Positions 55,041-64,000 of a stretch of 64,000 nucleotides of DNA are shown piece by piece. The notes beneath the pieces are model-generated. The model was not told the origin of the DNA and did not search any database. It was given only the letters and a program-made list of their open reading frames with translations. Where the stretch lies: positions 4,884,501 to 4,948,500 of the forward strand of contig JAITYX010000003.1 in NCBI GenBank assembly GCA_021018815.1. The letters run 5' to 3'. Within the stretch, counting starts at the first letter, position 1; each line of letters opens with the position of its first letter. The position numbers and the translations under genes are program-made. The stretch is from Talinum fruticosum (Eukaryota; Streptophyta; Magnoliopsida; Caryophyllales; Talinaceae).

Positions 55041-56926
55041 TGTAGGATTCACAGCTGCAGGGCCACAAGCAGACAGTGCTGAGCTTCCCCACGATTGCCT
55101 TTTGGCGTTAGGGTTTTTAGAAAGTTGGAAATAATGATTTTAGGGTTTTCAAGATGTATTTTAGAAAGTGGGGATGAACCTTTTACTAAGATTTTTCGAG
55201 TTTTATTAAATCCGATCAGTTAAAACTTGAATACAATTTTATTAATTATTTTACTTTAGAAATTATTTTCGAATTCCCGGGATCTTATTTTGTAACTAAG
55301 GAATAAATAGTATTAGGATTTTGGTCCTGTTATGAGGCTCTAGGGTCAAATTGGTGCGAAAACACCAATTCGGACCGAAGCCCGACTCGTTGACTCTATG
55401 ACGTTGGCAGTGGCGTACACCTAGGTGTTGTCGGTGCCGACCAAAGGCCGTGGCAGGTGAAACCAGCCTCGGTCTCCGCCCAGTGGGAAGATCCAAAATC
55501 TAACATTACCATTCCCGCAACCGAGAAAACACCAAGATGAAAATTTAAATATAACAAAGCATAAAATAAAGGGCTCGCCGATCGGCTTTTAAGAAAGAAA
55601 AACTAACAAAAAATAAAATTTGTTTTTCCAATCTTAGTATGAGAAAACTAAGACTAAAAGAGGCTAAAATGACTCCATTGGTCTTTGAACCGAGAATCGA
55701 TTCAGGGGCGAGGGTACGAAACATAGGGAAAACCCTTCCGTTTTGTCCGTTCGAAGACGACAATTACTAATTCGAGTAGTTTATTAAAATGATGTAAGAC
55801 AAACAAGCAAACGACAACATGCTAAGAGATATTGAAACAACTAAACATAATAAATAAAGCGATAAAGAAAATAAAAGTGATTACATCGGTCGGGGAGGAA
55901 TTAAAAAGAGTGATTACATCTCTTAAACCACAATACGGAAAGTGATAAAAAGTGTGAAAATAAATAAACCGTTTGAAGGCCGAATTGTTGCCTTCAGGTT
56001 GTCCGACCTTGCTAATCTAGATCTCCACACTGGATCTCTCGATGCAACAGTGACAATCCAAAAGAAAAGGGTTTGTTTTGTGAATTGTGTATAGGGTATA
56101 GTAATGATCGGTTGAATGAGTGCTCGGATATCGAATAACTAAATATTCTTTAGCTATGTGCATGGATTCAACGGTGGATAGAAGAAGATGAATGCTTGAT
56201 AGAAATTTTAGCAGAGTAACATTTAGATGAGAGTACTCGGTAAGCTTCCAAGCAACGTGATGCTAAGGCAAGAAGTCTGTCCTTAGAATGAGAGCCAAGG
56301 CTCTCTATTTATAGGAGAGGACCTAGGTCACAAATGACCTAGGGTATGCCTCCATCTAGCTGTTTAAGTAGCTAAAAATAAACCACGCTAAATCCTAATA
56401 GAAAGAACCGGATTAGAAAGAGATAAAACCGGACAGAACCGGGAAGGCATGCGCCGGCCAACTAGGCGCCCTAGGTTTTCGTGCCCTAGTTATGTCTCCA
56501 AAGGAGTCTCCAAGCCAAAACGCAACGTTGCACTTAATGCTTCTAAAAGGCAGGTGCAGGCCACGACGCCGTTTTGAGGGGAGAAGCTTCTAGCCTCGTG
56601 TATGCTCTCTTGTGAAGCTTAAACACAACACTTTAATACCCCCGATCATGAAATGCAACACTTTAATGCCGTCTTCAGTGTCTTTAGGTCCTTGGTTGAT
56701 TTGGACAAAAGTAGAATGTGGTACTTGGAATTTTCCAGCACACAGCATTGGGACTCTAGAATCTCTGAAAGCTCGGCCTAGTTTTTGGTGGTTTACAGGC
56801 TTATGTCGCACCAATTGATCACGATCCGAGATCCAAGTCCTCAAACAGGACTCAAGATTTCATCATTGGGCCAACAAAATAACACGAAATAAAGAGATAA
56901 GAGATGACACTTTTTAGATGTCTACA
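55041..56926 (-). repeat. 3' LTR of Tat element G
   Basis: On the minus strand TGTAGACATC to GAATCCTACA, 1886 bp. TATA box TATAAATA at 56306-56313 (minus), followed by GAGAGCCTTGG. Ends match those of the F LTR at 35352-38870. Confidence 0.85.
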
Positions 56927-56928
56927 GT

Positions 56929-56941
56929 TAACCCCCACTTT
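56929..56941 (-). other. Polypurine tract of Tat element G
   Basis: The minus strand reads AAAGTGGGGGTTA immediately before the LTR start. Confidence 0.7.
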
Positions 56942-57563
56942 GATCAAGTCTAAAAAACACGAAGGGTCAAAGTAGACACTAAAGGATACTTACCTCGATT
57001 TTTATTATAAGATAGTGTGATGCTTGGAATTGGTTATAATCAAACCTGAACTCCAAAGCGGGACTTGAACTTGATCGCGATGCATGCGTTCTGAAGTTAA
57101 GTAAAAGGATCCTAAGCTTGGCTTGATTAGAGCTTGAAGCTTGGTATATTTTGGTGCTAAAACTTCGATCATCCTTTGTATGAATCTTGGCTAAATAATC
57201 TGCTATGCTAGCATAATTGTTAGGGCATAATTGAATTGACAAAAGTTTAGTGTTTTACTTGAGTAATTCAATTGAAAACAAACTAATAAAACTATTTTAG
57301 AAAATCTGATTAGTGGGCCCGAAGCTCCCACTTGCATGCACAAGGGACAAAGATCACATGCTTTGAGAGGACAAGGCTGCATAGACTAAGGAAGTGGGCT
57401 AGGGTGCAAAGGCTACCACCGATTGGACTTCTTGGCACCTCGTGGTCGGCACCAGCCGGTCTTTGGCAGGCGTGGCTCCGGTGTGTCAAGCCGAATTCCC
57501 TTGGTTCCCCACTAATTGCTTGACTCTTGTCTTATGTGCTTGGATGCCTTCACTGAATTTGCT
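56942..57563. other. Tat G 3' region between polypurine tract and antisense gene
   Basis: About 620 bp without a coding region I can support. On the plus strand it would be the upstream region of the antisense gene; it includes CCCACTTGCATGCAC and a TGGCACC-rich part at 57430-57480. Confidence 0.5.
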
Positions 57564-57572
57564 TATAAAAGG
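57564..57572 (+). promoter_or_regulatory. TATA box of antisense PMD-like gene
   Basis: TATAAAAGG on the plus strand, followed by a CT-rich leader (CACCAACTCTTCTTATTACT, near 57598) and the gene's first exons. It points opposite to the element's own LTR. Confidence 0.6.
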
Positions 57573-57759
57573 AGGTGCATAGTGTGTTTCATTTTGCACA
57601 CCAACTCTTCTTATTACTCTTGTTATTCTATTGTGTTTATTTGCTTTGCTCCTTCTTGAAAACTAGTTGGTTCTCAAGAATTCCTAATATTCCTAGAAGA
57701 AAAGCTCATCTTGCAGGAAGAACTTGAGCGGAGAGTTTTACTCAAGACTCTTTCCTTGA

Positions 57760-60176
57760 GTTAGAATGGCATCCTCAAAGTGAATAGAACCCATGCGATC
57801 TTCTAGTTGATGTTGAAAACCATGTTTTTGCACTTGCTATTTCCTCTTCGGTAAGCTATTTGGCTTAAACCTCTTAATTTGCTCATTTAGAGTAACTCTT
57901 TAACCAAAATCTTATTGGATTTTGTCTTGTAGAAAGGCTTAATACGAAGTAGTGGAGTCAGTCCTAAATTTATGGAGACATGTGAGAGGATGCACTTTCC
58001 TCTTGAGAATATAATGTATAATGCGAGGTTTAGACCTCTTTACATCGCTTTAAATCATCTTACTTATAGGAGGGAGAGAGATCCCATTAGAGCCATTAGT
58101 GAGCGCTTTGGGACACTACCAATACATTCTAACTTCCCTTCGGCTTTTCGGGGAATCTTTAGCCTATGACCAGAATTTGTACAAGAATCGTGACTATCTC
58201 CGTCACCTTTTCAGTACCGTAGTAGATAGATTTCCACATAGAAATCACTTTAAGTATACCATTCTTTTTAGGCTCTTGAGGATGCTGTTTTCTAGCCTCA
58301 ACATTCTCCTCAAGCAACTAATTAGGATCGTGCTTGCTCTTCTCTTGAGTACGATCCTCTTTTCTGACCAGGCTGCTAAGATTCATGTTCACTTTAGTGG
58401 ACCTTGATAAAATAAAGGAGCTCAACTGGGGTGCTTCGGCATACAGTTGCCTCATTAAGGGTCTTCGTGCCGGCGTACGGCACACAAAACCAAGTGCTGG
58501 ACTCCATCAATTATCTTACTTTAAATGGCTTATGGAAGATTATTGAGATATGCTTAAGTTCTTTCTTCGAAATTTCCTTTTCATCTTGTGGATAAAAGAC
58601 CTTACTTGATTTGTCAAAATATAGCCGTGGTTGTACGAATATTTCCCCCATCTCTCTCCCGGTTCAACAAATCGACCCCGTATTCTTGGCGTCTAAATTA
58701 TGGGCTAAAGTCTATCTTGAACGTCCCAAGATACATGGAATAGACTTCTTAAGATCAGCCCTGAACCATATAAACTCGGTACTGCTTCTATTCTCAAAAG
58801 CTTGCTCGAAACATGCTTAAAAGAGCTTTTTACCACATTTTTAGCGTTCTGGTCATGCCCACGGCCTGCGCTACTGTCTATGGTGCTGTCCGTGGTGCAC
58901 TCCAGCCCTCTATATTCACTGTTTTTTGTCTGTTTTCTTGTTGCCTTTCATTCTTGCTAGCTAATTTCTTGATAATCTTACATGTAGTCTAACTTCCACC
59001 CTTGGGCCCAATTTCAACTTCCCCAAAATGTCCTTTTGGCTGGGGAATTAAGTGAAAGAAGGATCTTATTTGAAAGTCCTTTTGGGTTTTGTTGGTATCT
59101 TGGGGAGAAGGTCACTCCTCAAATTCGAGTCAACAAGTGGCATCGGTTTGTTTCGGTTAATCCACCTCCGACCATGTTCCATTTTCGTTCTCTCCCTCCA
59201 AATGAGCAAGTGGCGGCCATGATGGAGTATCCTTTTACCTCACTTTTGATTTTGAATACATCTTACGCAGATTGGTGAGTCCTCAACTTTTCCTTATAAC
59301 TTTAATTTCTTGCATGGAAATTAATCTTCATCATTTTTGGCAGCTCACTCCTACTGACATCCATATCCCAAGTCTCGATCTGGATGTTACTCTTCCTGAG
59401 GGACCTCCTCGTTTCATGAGAATTCCTGAAATCTCGAAAGAGGAATGTGTTGGGCATCCCCTTCCTAGGAGTTGGAAAGGGGTAAGAGTTATATGCTCTC
59501 TTCTTTTAGTTGTAAGCTAAAGGTATCTCCTTTGCTAATACCATCAAATAAACTTCGTAGTACAACCGAGAGCAATCAAGAGCCATGTCTATCGGGTTTC
59601 AGTCAACTCATCGGGGAATCCAAAACTTCTTGACTAGACGATCCTTCCCTACTTTTCGGGTAAATCCGTGATTCGTGTAGTGCTAATCTCATTGAACTTT
59701 TAGTCCTTTTAGTGATTTACTAATCGCTTCTTTTGATCTTGTAGAGGCGCCGATCTAGAGCACCTCTTTCCGAGTAGTCTTCCTGGTGTACCCGAGACAC
59801 CATCCGAAGCTCCCGAACAACAAACACCTTTTAGTAATGCTAAACAAGGTTCGTCACGGCGTTCTCCGCGGCGTGCTCATCATAGGAGTGCATCTCGAGG
59901 CAGGACCTAGCACTTTTAGGCCTAGTGCTTTTGATGCGGGACCTAGATAATGCAAGGAGAGGTTGAATATCCTTCCCTTGCAGGTCTTCGATCGGCATAG
60001 GAACCCTCTTTATTTGCCTTAGTCTTTTGATAGTGGTCCGACCCATGACGCTTCTCAACCTTGGGACCAAGGAGGTAGCTTGTATCAAGGCGATGAAGGA
60101 AGGCGATTCTCTACATATGTCTTGGAAGACTTCGGGAATTATATATTCGATGACGACTTTGATGATGACGCATAGA
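57760..60176 (+). pseudogene. Antisense plant-mobile-domain (PMD)-like gene 1 of Tat G, with introns
   Basis: PMD signatures appear in order: ENIMYNARFRPLYIALNHL (from 58008), ERFWDTTNTF-stop-LPFG (about 58100-58142), the LNWGASAYSCLIKGL motif (about 58425-58470), YSRGCTNI, then SPFGFCWYLGEK and a W ending the exon at 59274. Good splice sites follow: introns about 59275-59343, 59482-59560 and 59660-59744, each GT..AG. The last exon has an Arg/Ser-rich tail (RRSPRRAHHRSASRG) and an acidic end IFDDDFDDDA before a TAG near 60174. An early MASSK start (57765) is stopped at once. Stops and shifts mean it is decayed. PMD genes antisense to Tat elements are known; the role is unknown. Confidence 0.6.
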
Positions 60177-60779
60177 AGACTTCTTGCCGCTTTCGCCGCT
60201 TGATAATTAATGAGTCTTTAAACGGTTTTTGTTTATTAATGTATTATGTATTTTGCAATGAAGACTCTTATGCAATGAGATGAAATCCGGGCTCGATTAT
60301 AAAAGTTCGTTCTTTATTTAATATGATGCACAAAACTTAGGAAAAATACAAAGATAAATAAAAAAAATTTTGACTAGCCCCCATTCCCCTAAAAGAAAAT
60401 AATAAGAAGAAAAATGGAAAATCTCAAGTGCACGGGCCACAAGAATAACAAGGTGCGCGCCATGGGCAAAGACAAAGAATAAAATGATCCAAGGATTGCT
60501 CGGACCAAAGAAAACCGGCGCCGGTCGAGCATGAATTCTGCAGGAATTGTGATTGCTTGGTCTATCAATTACAATGGGACTTGAAGAACTCCAGAAAGCA
60601 CCTACAAATATAATGGACGTGTGGTGCAAAAGAAATACCAACATCAAAGCCTTCATTCAATCGCACAATATTTCCTTCTTACATTCACAAATATAACCAT
60701 GAACTACATGACTGAGTTAACCCGGTGGATGTATGAGATGAGTATCATGGATAGTTTTGGGTTAACTAATTATGGCTGA
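60177..60779. other. Spacer between antisense genes
   Basis: Holds a few plausible polyadenylation words (TTTATTAATGTATTATG, 60230 on) after gene 1. A 112-codon minus-strand ORF (60318-60656) has no recognisable domain. Otherwise unassigned. Confidence 0.4.
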
Positions 60780-62166
60780 ATGTCCTATTCGGCATTCGCC
60801 AGGTGAAGATCTATTGGCCTTTCATAAGGGCTGTTGTAGCCTACTAGGATCGTTACCGCCATGTCTTTAGGTTCGGGGATAAGGAACTGTTCCCCCGCTT
60901 GAAGAATTCGATGCCATACTAGGCAGTTTTAGATGAACAAAACCAGTTGTTCCCAAATCTTGAGAAAATCCTCATGAGAAATATAAATACGTACTAAAAC
61001 TGAACAATAAGAGTCTAGGGTGGATTCTTATTTGGGATCGGGTGAGTTTGATCAACCTGATGAAGCATTACCGAAACATGCATGCTTATGCCAAATCCAT
61101 TATTATCCCGAGACGGCGAGCTATAATCACTTGCATGATAGGTGAATTCCTACTAGCAGTGGGTCACGAGGACTTGGCACCAGCGACTCTACTAAGCCTT
61201 GTGGAACAGCTTAAAGAATTATTGTTCCCTAATTCCACTAATAGTAGCTAAAACAATAATTGGCTTAGACCGAGTTGAAGCCAATGTTGAACAGAACTTC
61301 CACGGTAGCCCCCTATTATTGAAGGTAAGCATAAAACAACAAACGAAAGAAAACTACGGTAAAACGGTCGGCGGAGTCGGCTAGAGGCCGAGGAGGCTCT
61401 AGTTTATGCCGAAAAAACTTAACTTTCATTCCAGCTTCTTCTGTCGCTATACCTAGGGAGTCACTTCTACTAGTGAAAACGAAAACCGGTGGTACTTGAT
61501 TACCCAGCCTCCCGATGGGAAGAGTATCTTAGAAATCACATTAAAAAATCTCCTATGATATGTCAAACACTCGGAAAGTGTCCTAGTTCAAAACACATAC
61601 TGCATAACACTTGTACATATGTCTATCGGGCTTAGAGGAGAGCACGTATTACTTCCCTAGCCGTGTGTTGCGGCAAATGGGTAAAGAACAAGTAATACCT
61701 CTCCTGGATTGTATCCGGCCCCCAACCTTTGACTTGTTCGGAGGGCATGGTAGCTCCAAATGGATCGGGTCTTGGCCTGAATATTGGAAAGCTCGCCGAA
61801 ACTGCCGACGCCTACAAACTTATTGAGACCCGACGGAGTTGCGAACACTACTATTTCTCCCTATTATCTACAAGTGGATAATAGAAGCGGATCCCGAACG
61901 ACAAAAGGCACCGAGACTTAGAGGGATGAATCTTGAATAAGCCGTTCCTAATGTTGCCCCTCTACAAATTTATGAAATAAACCCTCATATTGCTACACGC
62001 GCCCATCGAAGAGAAATTGAAGCCAAAGAAATTGAAGAAATAAGGGCTTGCTGAATCCATGAACTAAAGGAACGTACCCGAGATAAAGGAGCTGAGTCTA
62101 GCGATCCTAAGGGAGAAAGTAAAAATAGACTAGGCCTTAGACTCTTAGGATGGAATAAAATAAAGG
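60780..62166 (+). pseudogene. Antisense PMD/DUF7745-like gene 2 of Tat G
   Basis: Plus-strand remnants: VFRFGDKELFPRL (60867-60905) resembles the FRFG-ELCPTLEE signature of these plant proteins. FDAIL, then LDEQNQLFPNLEKIL, MKHYRNMHAYAKSIIIPRRR (about 61060-61118), LLAVGHEDLAPATLLSLVEQ, IGLDRVEANVEQNFHGSPLLLK and GLEESTYYFPSRVLRQMGKE (about 61626-61695) follow in the expected order. A possible donor AAG-GTAAGC lies at 61324, with an acceptor near 61434. It is distinct from gene 1 in sequence. Start and promoter are not clear; many stops. Confidence 0.55.
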
Positions 62167-62539
62167 AGGATAAGTTTTTTCTTTTTATTTTTATTTTACA
62201 AGTAGTATGTTTGCAAATGGATTCGTTATATTAGCTATGTATTTAGGTCCGTAATAGGCTTACCTTCTATTTAATAAAAGTAAGTATTATGCTATACTTT
62301 CATATTTTTGTCGCTACTTTGAGGTAAAAATGGATAAACTGGACCGCCTAATTAGACCGTCTTAAAAAAGTAATAACAGAATGCCTAATTGGGCCATACG
62401 GAAAATAAATGAACCAGGGAAAACCAAAATAAAAGGAGAAAACCGTGGCTCGGCCAGCCCACCGTTCACCGGATGGTGGCCGGCTCTTGCCTTGGCTTAA
62501 CCCGATTAGGCTGGGCTCGGCCTACTACCTAGGAGCATG
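62167..62539. other. Spacer between antisense gene 2 and integrase stop
   Basis: About 370 bp, T-rich near 62170-62200; the point where convergent plus-strand gene 2 and minus-strand pol would end. Nothing else recognised. Confidence 0.5.
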
Positions 62540-64000
62540 CTAGGCATAATACTTCTTCAACTTATCTAAATTTGTGTACTAGAAAATCTCTTAACTGTCC
62601 AAATCGGTTAATTTTATCGCTGCGCTAAGTAAAATCTAATTAAATATAAACGGGTCTTGCCAGTTGGGCTTGAACTTTCCTCGCGGGTCCTGAATTGGTG
62701 CATTTATCTCTTTAAGGATCGAATCCCCAATTCACAAGTGTCGAGGCTTAACCTTCTTATTAAATGCTCTGGATATACGAGCTTGGTATATTTGGACATT
62801 ATGTAAGGCGTTAAGGCACCCCTCATCCAATAATACTAACTCCTCATAACGTGCTTTGGCCAATTTAATTTCTCGGAATTTGACTCTCAGCAATTATCCT
62901 TAACAAAGGAATGGCAATCTCAATTGGAAGGACTGCTTCAATGCCATAAACTAAAGAATAAGGCGTTGCTCCCGTAGAGGCTCTAATAAAGGTTCTATAA
63001 CCGCACAAAGCGAAAGGCAATTTATCCGGCCAATCCTTATAAGTAACTCGCTACTTTCTCCACTATCTTTCGAATATTCTTATTACCGGCCTCACCTGCT
63101 CCATTGTTCCGAGGGAGATATGGGGAAGATTTGTGATGCTAGATTTATACTTATCTAATAAATCTGCTACTTCCTTCTTAAAATGACTACCGTGATCACT
63201 TATTAACTCATGGGGCACCCCACAACGGCAAATAATATTTAGGGTGATGAATTTGGCTACCTATTTTTATGTCAAAGTTGCATAGGAAGCTGCCTCTACC
63301 TATTTGGTGAAGTAGTCGATTGCTACTAACATAAATTCAAGACCACCTGATCCTTTCGGAGTGACGTTACCGATAATGTCTATTCCCCGAACCGAAAATG
63401 GCCAGGGTGAAGATAGCATAGTAAGAAATGACGGGGTTGGTGTAGTAGATTTACATACACTTGACATTTGTGGTATCTCCTAACAAAGTCATGACAGTTC
63501 GATGCCATGGTAGACCAGTAATAACCAAGCTTCGAACCTTCTAGACTAACATCCTACCATTCATATGAGGTCCGCACTCCCCACCATGAATCTCCTCCAT
63601 AATGCACTTTGCTTCATGTTGATTGACACAAAGTAAGTTAATCCCAAAGTTAGTTTTTTAAACCATTACCCTTGATTGATGAAGAATTGGGTAGCCAACA
63701 TCCCGATGGCTCGCTGGGCCCTAGGCGTTGAGTCCAAAGGATATCCTTGCTTGTACAAATACTGATAAATATCATGATACCAACTGGTACGGTTGATATT
63801 GCACATCTAAGGTGTAGACGTGCGCGGGCTGACTCCGTCAATCAATGTGAACGGGCATCGAATGAATGCCGGTAGGGATATTGATCATGGATGCTAACTT
63901 AACTAATGCATCCGCAAATTGATTATCATCCCTAGGAAGGTAAGTGATAGATATATTCTCAAAGTGTTTAGATAATTCTACCAGGTATTCCGGGTAGGGT
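62540..64000 (-). pseudogene. Tat G integrase, C-terminal part of pol
   Basis: On the minus strand from the window edge: a CNINRTSWYHDIYQYLYK-like linker, HHCC region (MHNGECGPHMNG, SCHDFVRRYHKC), then PWPFSVRGIDIIGNVTP with the first Asp, VAIDYFTK, CGVPHELISDHGSHFKKE with the second, and NNGAGEAGNKN with the Glu, so the triad is complete. WPDKLPFALCGYR, TGATPYSLVYG and PIEIAIP follow. The end LDKLKKYYA and a TAG stop at 62542-62540 is the normal Tat pol terminus. At least four stops or shifts interrupt it. Confidence 0.85.

Larger units (their letters stand above)
55041..64000 (-). mobile_element. Tat-lineage element G (minus), 3' half, runs off window
   Basis: Read on the minus strand from 64000: integrase to its stop at 62540, a long 3' region with two plus-strand genes, polypurine tract, then 3' LTR 56926-55041. 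The LTR is of the same family as those of element F. It abuts the archaeal RNase H of F on the left, so it probably inserted there. Confidence 0.85.

Noticed and set aside
60318..60656. 112-codon minus-strand ORF
   Set aside because: No recognisable domain and lies in the spacer between two plus-strand PMD-like remnants; likely chance.
1..64000. tRNA or rRNA genes
   Set aside because: None of the conserved stem-loop or rRNA signatures were recognised; the tRNA-like matches are primer sites only.

Overview
The window is repeat-rich plant nuclear DNA made almost entirely of decayed, nested transposable elements; I see no ordinary host gene, tRNA or rRNA. The plant assignment rests on five things: Sirevirus-type Ty1/copia elements with long LTRs (about 1.4-1.6 kb), initiator-Met primer sites and an extra ORF 3' of pol; Ty3/gypsy Tat-lineage elements (tRNA-Arg-like primer site, archaeal-type second RNase H, antisense plant-mobile-domain genes); a chromovirus-like gypsy fragment; a CACTA transposon; and LTR promoters with plant-type TATA boxes. 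The species cannot be told from sequence alone.

Layout. 1-6285: minus-strand Sirevirus A (RNase H at the window edge, then RT, integrase, protease, gag, primer site, LTR). 6286-7430: 3' end of another minus-strand Sirevirus whose polypurine tract abuts the same LTR. 7431-8454: gypsy chromovirus-like gag plus 5' LTR (minus), inserted in a Tat LTR whose remainder is 8455-9130. 9131-23184: plus-strand Sirevirus B with truncated LTRs, its RT split by a 4.1-kb CACTA element (13905-18023) and its 3' region holding a solo LTR (21019-22611). 23185-27509: minus-strand Sirevirus D joined tail-to-tail to B. 26172-36765: a tandem duplication of about 5.3 kb (Sirevirus LTR, truncated Sirevirus gag-pol, unassigned block, Tat LTR). 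35352-55040: plus-strand Tat element F (LTR, primer site, leader with a minisatellite, gag, protease, RT, RNase H, archaeal RNase H) carrying two solo Sirevirus LTRs and, within pol, the complete but mutated Sirevirus C (46047-54158). 55041-64000: minus-strand Tat element G: 3' LTR, polypurine tract, two plus-strand plant-mobile-domain-like genes lying antisense to the element, then the end of its integrase.

How the parts work together. These are self-replicating elements: LTR promoters would drive gag-pol, and the primer site and polypurine tract would prime the two cDNA strands. Every coding region seen carries stops and frameshifts, and the longest uninterrupted ORF (213 codons, in a Sirevirus integrase) has lost catalytic residues. 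The window is therefore an archive of old insertions. The two most unusual features are accessory genes that look like separate transcription units: a 3' ORF in the Sireviruses with its own TATA box and upstream motifs resembling those of the LTR, and a pair of antisense, at least partly intron-bearing, plant-mobile-domain genes in Tat element G.
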